Of a stretch of DNA of 37,257 nucleotides, positions 8,792-16,028 are shown one piece after another (position 1 is the stretch's first letter; the number at the start of each line of letters is the position of its first letter). The notes under the pieces were generated by a model, which was given only the letters and a program-made list of their open reading frames with translations, was not told where the DNA came from and did no database searches. The stretch comes from an uncultured Eubacteriales bacterium. Its GTDB lineage: Bacteria; Bacillota; Clostridia; Oscillospirales; Acutalibacteraceae. The translations under genes were made by a program, and so were the position numbers. The DNA is taken from the NCBI GenBank assembly GCA_934464585.1, contig CAKSJY010000013.1, positions 1-37,257 on the forward strand, read 5' to 3'.

Positions 8792-8825
8792 AAAAAAGCT
8801 ATGCAATTTATTGCATAGCTTTTTT
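8792..8825 (+). terminator. rnpB terminator
   Basis: A 15-bp perfect stem AAAAAAGCTATGCAA/TTGCATAGCTTTTTT with a 4-base loop, ending in the T-run. Confidence 0.93.
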
Positions 8826-8831
8826 GCAAAG

Positions 8832-8877
8832 AAAATGACCACACAGGAGCTTATACTCTTGTATGGTCATTTTTTTC
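8832..8877 (+). terminator. Second hairpin with T-run, probably bidirectional terminator
   Basis: AAAATGACCA...GAG pairs with CTC...TGGTCATTTT (two small mismatches) and is followed by TTTT on the plus strand. On the minus strand the same stem ends in TTTTC, so it may also stop the minus-strand ATPase gene that ends at 8955. Confidence 0.75.
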
Positions 8878-8954
8878 TGCTTATTAAAGATATTATCAAA
8901 ATTTTTGCGAGCGATTAAGATGTTTAGATAGATTAACCCTTTTGATCCTAAACC

Positions 8955-10037
8955 TTAGGCATCTTTTAAAATTTCAGCTATTAACGAATCGGATAACTTA
9001 TTAACCTCGCTAAAGTTCATACTTTGAATATACATTTCTTCAAGTTCATCGTGGGTTGATTTGGCTAATTGCAAATTCTCTACAGCTTTTTTTATCAATT
9101 CTAGTTTGATTTTCTTATTAAACTTTAGTCTTTCTTTTTCATCATTCAATTTTTCTAGGTCGATAAATCGTTTACAATGTATGGTTTTATATGGAACTAT
9201 TTGATTTAATGGATGATAGTTGTTTGCAACAGCAAATGATGTTTTTATTTGAGGAATAATTAGATACTCAAGTTTGTTATATGGGTCTGTAGGACAGTAA
9301 CAAACGGTTATATCAAACCCTGCTTCTAAGGCGGACTGTTTTAAATTTTTTAATATTATAGAAGAGGCAACACCATAATCGTCTTCTAGTACGTATATTT
9401 TGTCGCAAATGCTATTTATTGTGTTTTCGAATACGAATATACCCTTTGGAGTTATTCCGCTTAAAAAACGTATTTTTTCGCTACCAATTGAATTAGGGTT
9501 GCTTTTAAACAATTTTTTCGATGTGTTTTTACAATATAAATTGATTTCATCTTCGATAATGACTTGTTTTAAAATGCATTCGGTACTGTAATCTATGTTT
9601 TTGCAAGCGCTTAGATAATTTTTAGATTTTTTATGATATACTGAATTTTGGGTTGTTTTTTCTTTTATTTTATTTTTGAAAGTGTAAAGCTTTTTTCTAT
9701 CCCAACAATCAGATAAATTTATTATTGTATCAGCAACCCCTGGAAAAATCGGATCTAATGTATGTGGTGCTGTACCATCTGCTATTGCAACTTTTAGTGA
9801 CGGAAAAATGACTCCATCTAAAGAGTCGGGGTCTGATGAACAATATATAAGTTCTGAAGTTACGCCCTTTTCTGAAGCTGCTTTTGCAATACTTTTCATA
9901 AGAGTAGATTTACCGGTACCAGGGCCACCTTTTATTATATATAAAAACCAATTTCCATAAGGATCATATAATTGATCGAACCTGGAAACAAACCCTAAAG
10001 TAGAGTTTGCTGCTAAAAAATATTTGATATTTTCCAT
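8955..10037 (-). CDS. Two-lobed P-loop ATPase (PRK06851-like) with decayed second P-loop
   Basis: A 360-aa protein made of two repeats. Lobe 1 has a perfect Walker A, GGPGTGKST at 37-45, then CSSDPDSLDGVIFPSLKVAI (66-85). Lobe 2 repeats the pattern (about 211-278) with CPTDPYNKLEYLIIPQIKTS (248-267), but its P-loop position reads EDDYGVASSI (218-227), lacking the lysine and glycines. It resembles an uncharacterised clostridial ATPase family I remember as PRK06851; its function is unknown. The ATG at 10037 is chosen because AAGGAGG lies about 9 bases upstream. It is monocistronic, convergent with rnpB. A weak sigma-E-like match (CATATT, 15 bases, CATATTTT) lies upstream but is not reliable. 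Confidence 0.75.
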   Translation of the reverse strand: MENIKYFLAANSTLGFVSRFDQLYDPYGNWFLYIIKGGPGTGKSTLMKSIAKAASEKGVTSELIYCSSDPDSLDGVIFPSLKVAIADGTAPHTLDPIFPGVADTIINLSDCWDRKKLYTFKNKIKEKTTQNSVYHKKSKNYLSACKNIDYSTECILKQVIIEDEINLYCKNTSKKLFKSNPNSIGSEKIRFLSGITPKGIFVFENTINSICDKIYVLEDDYGVASSIILKNLKQSALEAGFDITVCYCPTDPYNKLEYLIIPQIKTSFAVANNYHPLNQIVPYKTIHCKRFIDLEKLNDEKERLKFNKKIKLELIKKAVENLQLAKSTHDELEEMYIQSMNFSEVNKLSDSLIAEILKDA

Positions 10038-10155
10038 ATTGCCTTCCTCCTTCTCATAATTTATGCTATGCAAAAAAATATGAAATGACACATAAACAAT
10101 ATGGAAAATGATACTTAAAAGTATAATTTTAATGAGATTTAGTATTTAATACAAA

Positions 10156-10200
10156 ATTCGAGTAAGGCATTTTTCTAAATGCTTTACTCGAATCTTTTTA
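10156..10200 (-). terminator. Terminator of ireB (bidirectional hairpin)
   Basis: A 17-bp stem, ATTCGAGTAAGGCATTT/AAATGCTTTACTCGAAT with one G-T pair and a 4-base loop. It lies 9 bases past the ireB stop; the minus-strand tail is TTTTG, the plus-strand tail CTTTTT. Confidence 0.85.
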
Positions 10201-10202
10201 AG

Positions 10203-10448
10203 TTAATGATTTAAATAATACTTTAACATAGTCTGAAGCAGTTCATCACGGTCAATTTTTCTAATTAGGTTTCTGGCATTATTATGAGTTGTAATATATG
10301 TTGGATCTTCAGATAATATATATCCTACAATTTGATTAATAGGGTTATAACCTTTTTCCTTTAATGCGTCGTAGACGATAGAAAGGATACGTTTAATATC
10401 ACCCTCACGGTCATTTCCGATCGAAAATGTCATGGTCTTATCATACAT
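10203..10448 (-). CDS. ireB: IreB-family regulatory phosphoprotein (UPF0297, YrzL)
   Basis: An 81-aa protein, MYDKTMTFSIG..., with the family core EKGYNPINQIVGYILSEDPT and NNARNLIRKIDRDE. In Enterococcus IreB is phosphorylated on N-terminal threonines by the PASTA kinase IreK and modulates cephalosporin resistance; here T5 and T7 are in the matching place. The ATG at 10448 follows GGAGGT by 7 bases and is preferred over the GTG three codons upstream, which overlaps the RBS. In many Firmicutes it precedes ruvX; here it is alone, bounded by its own promoter and terminator. Confidence 0.93.
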   Translation of the reverse strand: MYDKTMTFSIGNDREGDIKRILSIVYDALKEKGYNPINQIVGYILSEDPTYITTHNNARNLIRKIDRDELLQTMLKYYLNH

Positions 10449-10468
10449 AACAAGCACCTCCTATAATG

Positions 10469-10497
10469 ATAATACAATAATAAGTTGTTAATTTCAA
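10469..10497 (-). promoter_or_regulatory. Sigma-A promoter of ireB
   Basis: Minus strand: TTGAAA (10497-10492), 17-base spacer, TATTAT (10474-10469). The start of transcription falls about 12-15 bases before the RBS. Confidence 0.75.
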
Positions 10498-10538
10498 GTG
10501 CAATTTTATATAAAAATAAAAATTGGATATTAAAATAC

Positions 10539-10569
10539 TGAATTTTATATAGCAGATATGTCCATACTT
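10539..10569 (+). promoter_or_regulatory. Candidate sigma-G/sigma-F-type promoter of sigG
   Basis: TGAATT (10539-10544), 18-base spacer, CATACTT (10563-10569). The sigma-G consensus is close to TGAATA-N17/18-CATACTA, so each box has one mismatch. It lies 33 bases before the sigG start, consistent with forespore autoregulation. No comparable sigma-A promoter was seen here. Confidence 0.55.
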
Positions 10570-10601
10570 AGTTATAAGTTTTTGTAAAGTAGGGGATTGT
10601 T

Positions 10602-11372
10602 TTGCAATATAATAAAGTTGAAATATGTGGTGTAAACACATCAAAATTGAAGGTCCTTAAAGAAAAGGAAAAAATGAAATTATTAGTTGAGGTGAAAAAA
10701 GGAAATAAAGTTGCAAGGGATGAGCTTATAAGCGGTAACCTACGATTAGTATTGAGTGTTATACAGAGATTTACTAATAGAGGCGAAAATCCGGATGACC
10801 TATTTCAAGTTGGATGTATAGGATTAATTAAATCTATTGATAATTTTGACATAACTCAAAATGTTCGGTTTTCGACCTATGCTGTACCTATGATAATAGG
10901 GGAAATTAGGCGTTATTTGAGAGATAATAATTCTATACGTGTTAGCAGATCAATGCGTGATATAGCATATAAAGCAATGCAAGTAAAAGAAAAACTTACT
11001 ATAGAAAAAAGTAAGGAACCTACTGTTGAAGAAATTGCGAAAGAGCTAGATCTAGATAAAGAAACAGTAGTCCTAGCTTTGGAAGCTATTGTTGAACCGG
11101 TATCACTTTTTGAACCTGTGTTTTCGGATGGTAGTGATACTATATATGTGATGGATCAGGTTGGAGATAAGAATGATGACAATAATTGGCTTGATGAACT
11201 GTCGATAAGAGAGGCTATCGATGCTTTAGGAGAAAGAGAAAAAAGAATATTGTCATTAAGGTTTTTTAAGGGCAAAACTCAAATGGAAGTTGCCCAACAA
11301 ATAGGTATTAGCCAAGCACAAGTTTCAAGGCTTGAAAAGGCGGCTCTTGAAAAAATAAAAAGTGAAATTTAA
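10602..11372 (+). CDS. sigG: Forespore RNA polymerase sigma factor G
   Basis: Late forespore sigma factor (SpoIIIG), 256 aa. The N-terminus NKVEICGVNTSKL is the sigma-G signature. Region 2 is visible as NLRLVLSVIQRFTNRGENPDDLFQVG continuing to FSTYAVPMIIGEIRRYLRDN; region 3 has EPTVEEIAKEL; region 4.2 has the helix-turn-helix TQMEVAQQIGISQAQVSRLE. The start is TTG at 10602 with AGGGGA 5 bases upstream. In Bacillus it follows spoIIG; here it stands alone, divergent from ireB, with a sigma-G-like promoter and its own terminator. With yabP/yabQ it shows that the organism sporulates or descends from spore formers. Confidence 0.97.
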   Translation: MQYNKVEICGVNTSKLKVLKEKEKMKLLVEVKKGNKVARDELISGNLRLVLSVIQRFTNRGENPDDLFQVGCIGLIKSIDNFDITQNVRFSTYAVPMIIGEIRRYLRDNNSIRVSRSMRDIAYKAMQVKEKLTIEKSKEPTVEEIAKELDLDKETVVLALEAIVEPVSLFEPVFSDGSDTIYVMDQVGDKNDDNNWLDELSIREAIDALGEREKRILSLRFFKGKTQMEVAQQIGISQAQVSRLEKAALEKIKSEI

Positions 11373-11465
11373 TACCAGAGTTTTGTTTATGAAATGTTTA
11401 AGTGAAGTTTAGTTTAAAAGAAGATAACCTTTTTCATATAGGATAGGACTACTAATATGAAAATA

Positions 11466-11509
11466 CACCCTCAAAACTATATATATTTTGGGGGTGTTTA
11501 ATCTTTTGA
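11466..11509 (+). terminator. Terminator between sigG and the minus-strand orphan gene
   Basis: ACACCCTCAAAA pairs with TTTTGGGGGTGT (one G-T pair) with a 9-base AT loop. T-rich tail on the plus strand (TTTAATCTTTT) and TTTT on the minus strand; probably serves both convergent genes. Confidence 0.8.
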
Positions 11510-11519
11510 ATACATTCAC

Positions 11520-11885
11520 TTAATAAATTCTTTTAAATTTATACATTGTATAATTGTTTTGCTCAAATATTCGCTTTACTTTTTCCGAAACAGCTAAAAT
11601 TTCGGAAACTTCTATATTTACAATATCATACTCCATACAAAATATATTGATTTCAGAAACGGTTATTTCACTTGTGATTAGCCATTCATTTTTTAGTATT
11701 TCTTTTTTATCATGGTTTACGAGAATTACAGGTTTGTATGTTATTCCAATTACATTGCTTTTTATTAAATGATCCTTTATGTGATTAGGAACTATTATGT
11801 TTTGTACTAGATTTAATTGATGATTAGATTTTATATAGATTATATTATCCTCATCATAGTTATATTTAACTTCATAATATTTCAA
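11520..11885 (-). CDS. Hypothetical 121-aa protein, no recognised family
   Basis: The reading frame is supported by a TTG start with AGAGGG six bases upstream and a good sigma-A promoter 58 bases upstream (11943-11971). The product is acidic/aromatic (starts MKYYEVKYNYDEDNIIYIKS) with alternating hydrophobic residues suggesting beta-strands in the first two thirds and a helical end (VSEKVKRIFEQNNYTMYKFK). No signal peptide, membrane helix or cysteine motif. I do not recognise it. A plus-strand ORF over the same bases (11554-11772) is taken as a shadow. Confidence 0.6.
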   Translation of the reverse strand: MKYYEVKYNYDEDNIIYIKSNHQLNLVQNIIVPNHIKDHLIKSNVIGITYKPVILVNHDKKEILKNEWLITSEITVSEINIFCMEYDIVNIEVSEILAVSEKVKRIFEQNNYTMYKFKRIY

Positions 11886-11913
11886 TTTTATCCCTCTATT
11901 CCTGGTGCAGAGA

Positions 11914-11928
11914 CATTCTGCATTGGAA
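11914..11928 (-). other. Small hairpin in the leader of the orphan gene
   Basis: GCAGA/TCTGC with a 5-base loop, about 8-12 bases downstream of the predicted transcription start and 15 bases before the RBS. It may stabilise the mRNA; no known riboswitch is recognised. Confidence 0.3.
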
Positions 11929-11942
11929 TTTGTATTTTATAT

Positions 11943-11971
11943 ATTATACACAATAATATGTTATGTGTAAA
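11943..11971 (-). promoter_or_regulatory. Sigma-A promoter of the 121-aa orphan gene
   Basis: Minus strand TTTACA (11971-11966), 17-base spacer, TATAAT (11948-11943). Confidence 0.75.
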
Positions 11972-12102
11972 TAATGAACTTATATTAGCTAGAAGCAGCA
12001 AAGGGTATAATTTAACAATTTAGGATAAATTTTCTCAAATTAAAATATTATATATTTTCACAAGTCTTATAAATTAGTATATTAAAAGCGCTAAAATATG
12101 TA

Positions 12103-12132
12103 ATCGTGAGTTTACGATGTATTTGTTATAAT
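12103..12132 (+). promoter_or_regulatory. hcp promoter with overlapping palindrome
   Basis: The -10 box is a perfect TATAAT (12127-12132). At the -35 position (12104-12109, TCGTGA) the match to consensus is poor, and a short palindrome ATCGT-N6-ACGAT (12103-12118) covers it. That arrangement suits an activator-dependent promoter, such as one using a CRP/FNR-family regulator, but the regulator is not identified. The rest of the 323-base gap between 11886 and 12208 holds only the minus-strand promoter described above. RBS AAAGGGG at 12194-12200. Confidence 0.45.
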
Positions 12133-12208
12133 AGATAATTTCTGTAAATGATATGGTATAAAGAGAAGAAGTTTAGCCATAATAAATGTTAAAGAAAGGG
12201 GATAAAAA

Positions 12209-13780
12209 ATGTCTGATATGTTTTGTTTTCAATGCCAACAAACTGCCGGTAATGTTGGATGTGTTCGCACAGGTATTTGCGGTAAGCAACCTATAACGGC
12301 AAACTTACAAGATGATTTAATATATGAACTAATTAAATTGGCTGAGGCGTCAAAAAGAAAAAACCATTATTCAAATGAGGCAACACGTCTTATTATCGAT
12401 GGTTTGTTTATAACACTTACGAATGTTAACTTTGATAATCGTTCAATCAAGGAGTTTACAGACCGCGTAATAGCAGAAAGAAAGTCCATTTCTTCAGAAG
12501 AATACAGCGTTGTGGAATTATGGAAAGGGGATACAGATATAGTATCCTTACGTTCAACTCTTTTGTTTGGATTAAAGGGAATGGCAGCATATGCACATCA
12601 TGCGATGAATTTGGGATATATTGATAATACCGTCTCAAAATGGTTTTTTAAAGGGCTTTGTGCTATAAATCAAGACCATACTATAGAGGAATGGCTAAAA
12701 TTAATTATGGAATTTGGACAAACCAACTTTAGATGTATGGAACTTTTAGATAAGGCAAATACAGAATCCTTTGGCACTCCGGTTCCTACACGTGTAAATA
12801 TTGACGTAAAAAAAGGACCATTTATTGTTATATCCGGTCATGATTTAAAGGATTTATCACAATTACTAGAACAAACAGATGGTAAAGGAATAAATGTATA
12901 TACTCATTGTGAGATGCTACCGGCACATGGATATCCGGAATTAAAGAAGTATTCTCACTTAGCAGGAAATTTTGGGACAGCATGGCAAAGCCAGCAGAAG
13001 GAATTCGATAATATTCCCGCTCCAATACTATTTACAACTAACTGTTTAATGCCTCAACGTCCAAGCTATCAGGATAGGGTATATACTACATCTGTTGTTG
13101 GTTACGATGGACTACGTCATATAGTAGCAGATAAAAATGGAAACAAGGACTTTACACCAATTATTGAACAGGCTCTTAAGCTTGGTGGATATGAACATGA
13201 CCGTAGCATGAGTGGAATTAACGGAGGTCATATGTTAACTACAGGTTTTGCTCATGGTACAGTTTTATCAAATGCAGAAAAAATAATAGAGTTAATTAAA
13301 AATGGTTCTATTAAACGTATTTTTCTTGTTGGTGGTTGTGATGGAGCCCATCCGGGTCGAAATTATTATACTGAGTTTGTTAAACAAACGCCTATGGATT
13401 CAATAGTCCTTACTTTGGCTTGCGGAAAGTATAGATTTAATGATTTAGATTTGGGAGAGATAGATGGACTACCACGTATATTAGATATGGGTCAATGTAA
13501 TGACGCATATAGTGCAATTAGAGTTGCACTCGCATTAGCAGATGCTTTTGATTGTACAGTTAACGATTTACCTTTAACACTTGTATTATCCTGGTATGAG
13601 CAGAAAGCAGTTTGTATTTTGTTAACACTTTTGTCTCTTGGAATAAAGGATATTTATCTTGGACCAACATTACCTGCATTTCTATCAGAGACGGTGGTTA
13701 AAACTTTAGTAGATACATTTGGTCTACAACCTATTACTGCACCTGAACAGGATATGGATGCAATTCTTTGCAGAGTTTAA
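12209..13780 (+). CDS. hcp: Hybrid-cluster protein (hydroxylamine reductase/NO-stress), class I
   Basis: A 523-aa cytosolic Fe-S enzyme implicated in reduction of hydroxylamine and nitric oxide. The N-terminal motif C6-X2-C9-X8-C18-X5-C24 is the class I (obligate anaerobe) spacing that binds a [4Fe-4S] cluster. All hybrid-cluster ligands are present in order: His in SGHDLKD, Glu in THCEMLPAHG, Cys in TTNCLMP, Cys in VGGCDGAHPG (persulfide position), Cys in LTLACGKYRF, Cys in DMGQCNDAY, and Glu/Lys in SWYEQKA. No reductase partner (hcr) is adjacent. It is monocistronic with its own promoter and terminator. Confidence 0.97.
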   Translation: MSDMFCFQCQQTAGNVGCVRTGICGKQPITANLQDDLIYELIKLAEASKRKNHYSNEATRLIIDGLFITLTNVNFDNRSIKEFTDRVIAERKSISSEEYSVVELWKGDTDIVSLRSTLLFGLKGMAAYAHHAMNLGYIDNTVSKWFFKGLCAINQDHTIEEWLKLIMEFGQTNFRCMELLDKANTESFGTPVPTRVNIDVKKGPFIVISGHDLKDLSQLLEQTDGKGINVYTHCEMLPAHGYPELKKYSHLAGNFGTAWQSQQKEFDNIPAPILFTTNCLMPQRPSYQDRVYTTSVVGYDGLRHIVADKNGNKDFTPIIEQALKLGGYEHDRSMSGINGGHMLTTGFAHGTVLSNAEKIIELIKNGSIKRIFLVGGCDGAHPGRNYYTEFVKQTPMDSIVLTLACGKYRFNDLDLGEIDGLPRILDMGQCNDAYSAIRVALALADAFDCTVNDLPLTLVLSWYEQKAVCILLTLLSLGIKDIYLGPTLPAFLSETVVKTLVDTFGLQPITAPEQDMDAILCRV

Positions 13781-13838
13781 TATCAAAATTATTAAAAAAA
13801 TAGTTGAATAAAAAAACAATAAAAACCTAAAAAGATTT

Positions 13839-13885
13839 TAAAAGCCGTATTTTTCTGTCTTTGACAAAAAGTACGGCTTTTATAT
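13839..13885 (+). terminator. hcp terminator (bidirectional)
   Basis: AAAAGCCGTAtTTTT pairs with AAAAgTACGGCTTTT across an 11-base loop; T-run follows on both strands. It may also stop crcB, which ends at 13953 on the minus strand. Confidence 0.85.
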
Positions 13886-13952
13886 GATGTTAAATTAAAT
13901 CGTGTTGATAGTCTTATAAACATAAATTACAACGTCGATTATAGTGCGAATT

Positions 13953-14321
13953 TCAGGTTTTATATAAAAGTATTCTTGATACCAATTTACCTAAAAATAC
14001 TCCAATTAAACATAACACAAGGCTTGCAAGGGAATAAGATACTGCTGGGAACATTTTACCGGATTCAATCATATTGAATGTTTCGAGCGAAAAGGTAGAA
14101 AAGGTTGTGAAACCACCACATATTCCAAATTTAAAAAATAGATTTAATGGAGAGGAAGGGGATATAAAACTAATTATTCCTATTAGAAAAGAACAAATAA
14201 AATTTATTAGTAAAGTAGAGACAGGAAATTCTATATTTCCCCAAACAGGTATTTGAACAAATAAATATCTTATGCACGAGCCTATAAAGCCACCGATACC
14301 AACTAATAAAAAATTAATCAT
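13953..14321 (-). CDS. crcB: Fluoride ion channel CrcB/FluC
   Basis: A 122-aa inner-membrane protein with four hydrophobic helices that dimerises into the double-barrelled fluoride channel, exporting toxic F-. Family motifs: GGFIGSCIRYLF near the N-terminus, the polar asparagine in LLINFICSFLIG, and the strongly conserved GICGGFTTFSTFSLE (about 68-82) containing the phenylalanines lining the pore and the Na+-binding break. RBS GAGGTG, 6-7 bases before the ATG. Expression is controlled by the fluoride riboswitch immediately upstream. A single copy is seen; heterodimeric systems have two adjacent genes, so this should be a homodimer. Confidence 0.95.
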   Translation of the reverse strand: MINFLLVGIGGFIGSCIRYLFVQIPVWGNIEFPVSTLLINFICSFLIGIISFISPSSPLNLFFKFGICGGFTTFSTFSLETFNMIESGKMFPAVSYSLASLVLCLIGVFLGKLVSRILLYKT

Positions 14322-14329
14322 AAATTCAC

Positions 14330-14424
14330 CTCAAAAAATAAAAAGCTAATAACCCTACGAATCGTAGAAGTCATTAGCAAATGCAGTTTAGGAAATTCCT
14401 TGGGAGAACTTCATTCCCATATTT
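14330..14424 (-). promoter_or_regulatory. Fluoride riboswitch (crcB motif) with transcription terminator
   Basis: On the minus strand the aptamer starts near 14420 with GGGAATGAAGTTCTCCC, continues through TAAACTGC ... GCTAATGACTTCTACG (the conserved 3' part of the crcB motif) and ends in a terminator hairpin GCTAAT...ATTAGC (14378-14345) followed by a T-rich run at 14344-14330. Aptamer and terminator share the GCTAATGACTTCTACG segment, so fluoride binding should favour read-through into crcB (known mechanism for this class). Confidence 0.9.
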
Positions 14425-14430
14425 ATTTAT

Positions 14431-14459
14431 ATTATATATGGATATTATAAATAAGTCAA
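14431..14459 (-). promoter_or_regulatory. Sigma-A promoter of the fluoride riboswitch-crcB unit
   Basis: Minus strand TTGACT (14459-14454), 17-base spacer, TATAAT (14436-14431). The transcription start is predicted just before the aptamer. Confidence 0.85.
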
Positions 14460-14475
14460 ATATTATACTTTTTTA

Positions 14476-14520
14476 ATAATAGAACGGACCTCGTCTTTCA
14501 AGCGAGGCCCGTTCTATTAT
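14476..14520 (-). terminator. Long hairpin after the argininosuccinate-lyase-like gene
   Basis: A 12-bp stem ATAATAGAACGG/CCGTTCTATTAT, one mismatch, then five more pairs CCTCG/CGAGG. There is no T-run on either strand, so terminator function is likely from position but not certain. Confidence 0.5.
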
Positions 14521-14537
14521 ATAAATTATCTTAGAGC

Positions 14538-15890
14538 TTACTGTAAACTTTCTTGAACACGTTTGATTTGTTCTAGCATATTGTATTCAGCCGGACCACC
14601 GTATTTGTTTCTTTCATCTATACAGTTATCAAGTGATATTATTTCTAATATATCTTCATCAAATTTTGCGGAGGCTTCCTTATATTTCTCGATAGGAAGT
14701 TCTGTAAGTGTAGTACTATTTTCTTTACAATAATTAACTATATTAGCAACTATCATAGATGCGTCTTGTATATTGGAACCTTTTTTCACTAGGTAATCTA
14801 TGCAGTCATACATGTTAACAAAGCTTTTTTCTGCAGATAGTCTCATGCTTTCAGAATTAACTATTAAAGTATCAAGCATAGGTGTAAAGATATCTAAACA
14901 TGATGTTATTATATCTATTGAGTCAAATACAGCTTCTTCACTAGAGTTTAGATCTCCACTATATGAAAGTGGTAAAGACTTAAGAGAAGTAAGCGAAGAA
15001 ATTAAGTTGCCGAAAACTTTACAGGACCTACCTCTTATAAGTTCGACAATTTGAGGATTTCTTTTTCTAGAGAAATTATCAGAAATATTTGCAAAGTCAT
15101 CTGATATTTCTACAAAATTTAATTCATCTGATGACCAAAGTGCAATTTCTTCACAAAATCTAGATAGATGAATTGCAACTAAAGATAATGCAGAAGAAAG
15201 TTCAACACAAAAATCTCTATCTGAAACAGCGTCTAAACTGTTGTTGGTCATTTTATCAAGACCTAATAATAATGTTGTAACTGATCTGTTTATATGGTAT
15301 GTAGTAGTTGCACCATTACAAGATCCCAATGGCATTTCCATCATACGGTTTTTTGCATCATTAATTCTTCCTATATCTCTTAAAAACATTTCAGAGTATG
15401 CCATAATGTGGTGAGCGAAAGTAATTGGTTCTGTTGCTTGCATATGTATAAAGTTTGGCATAATAGATTTAGTATTTGCAAGAGCTTTATTACATATAAT
15501 GCTTATTAATGTTTTTATTTTATCAATGACAATATTAGATTCTTTTGTTAGTGATAGTCTTAAATCTAAGGCTATTTGGTCAGCTTCAGATTTAGCGAGA
15601 TTTACCTTTTTACCTAATTCACCGAGTCTTTTTACAAGTTCTGCTTCGATAAAGTTATGAATGTTAGAGTATTTTGAGTTTAGTGTAAAATTATCATAAG
15701 AAAATTCTTTTTGAATTTTTTCAAGTTCATTACATATCTTTTCTGACTCAGGTTTACTTATTATTCCGCATTGACCAAGCATAGTAACATGAGCTAAACT
15801 GCTCTCAATTTCCTCATTATACATCCTTTTATCAATATTAATAGTTGATTGAAATTCCGCTATTTTATTATTTAAATCTTTTATTTCCAA
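14538..15890 (-). CDS. Argininosuccinate-lyase-like protein with eroded active-site motifs
   Basis: A 450-aa member of the argininosuccinate lyase/fumarase superfamily: IESSLAHVTMLGQCGII, IEAELVKRLGELGKKV, ITFAHHIMAYSEMFLRD, LDAVSDRDF, NPQIVELIRGR and the C-terminal GGPA all align with ArgH. The catalytic parts have changed. The mobile loop GSSIMPQKKNP of ArgH reads ISDNFSRKRNP here (269-279), with Asp in place of the catalytic serine; the ARSRNDQ substrate motif reads AKSEADQ; the THLQ motif reads IHMQ. The N-terminal WGGRF is absent. It is therefore probably not a working ArgH; its real function is unknown. The TTG start at 15890 (RBS GAGGAG, about 10 bases upstream) is chosen over the TTG at 15908, which overlaps that RBS. 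No arginine genes are nearby. Confidence 0.8.
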   Translation of the reverse strand: MEIKDLNNKIAEFQSTINIDKRMYNEEIESSLAHVTMLGQCGIISKPESEKICNELEKIQKEFSYDNFTLNSKYSNIHNFIEAELVKRLGELGKKVNLAKSEADQIALDLRLSLTKESNIVIDKIKTLISIICNKALANTKSIMPNFIHMQATEPITFAHHIMAYSEMFLRDIGRINDAKNRMMEMPLGSCNGATTTYHINRSVTTLLLGLDKMTNNSLDAVSDRDFCVELSSALSLVAIHLSRFCEEIALWSSDELNFVEISDDFANISDNFSRKRNPQIVELIRGRSCKVFGNLISSLTSLKSLPLSYSGDLNSSEEAVFDSIDIITSCLDIFTPMLDTLIVNSESMRLSAEKSFVNMYDCIDYLVKKGSNIQDASMIVANIVNYCKENSTTLTELPIEKYKEASAKFDEDILEIISLDNCIDERNKYGGPAEYNMLEQIKRVQESLQ

Positions 15891-15962
15891 GCTTCGTTCT
15901 CTCCTCAAAATTAAAGTTTATATTGAGACTCCAAAATCTAGTCTGCAATATACATATAGATT

Positions 15963-15991
15963 ATTATACCAAATATTTTTCTGTTGAACAA
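15963..15991 (-). promoter_or_regulatory. Probable promoter of the argininosuccinate-lyase-like gene
   Basis: Minus strand TTGTTC (15991-15986), 17-base spacer, perfect TATAAT (15968-15963). The -35 match is modest. Confidence 0.5.
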
Positions 15992-16028
15992 TTGCAAGCT
16001 TGTATTTACTCGTAAATTAATAAAATGT

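Noticed and set aside
10038..10091. N-terminal 18-codon extension of the P-loop ATPase
   Set aside because: The extension overlaps the strong RBS used by the ATG at 10037 and has no RBS of its own.
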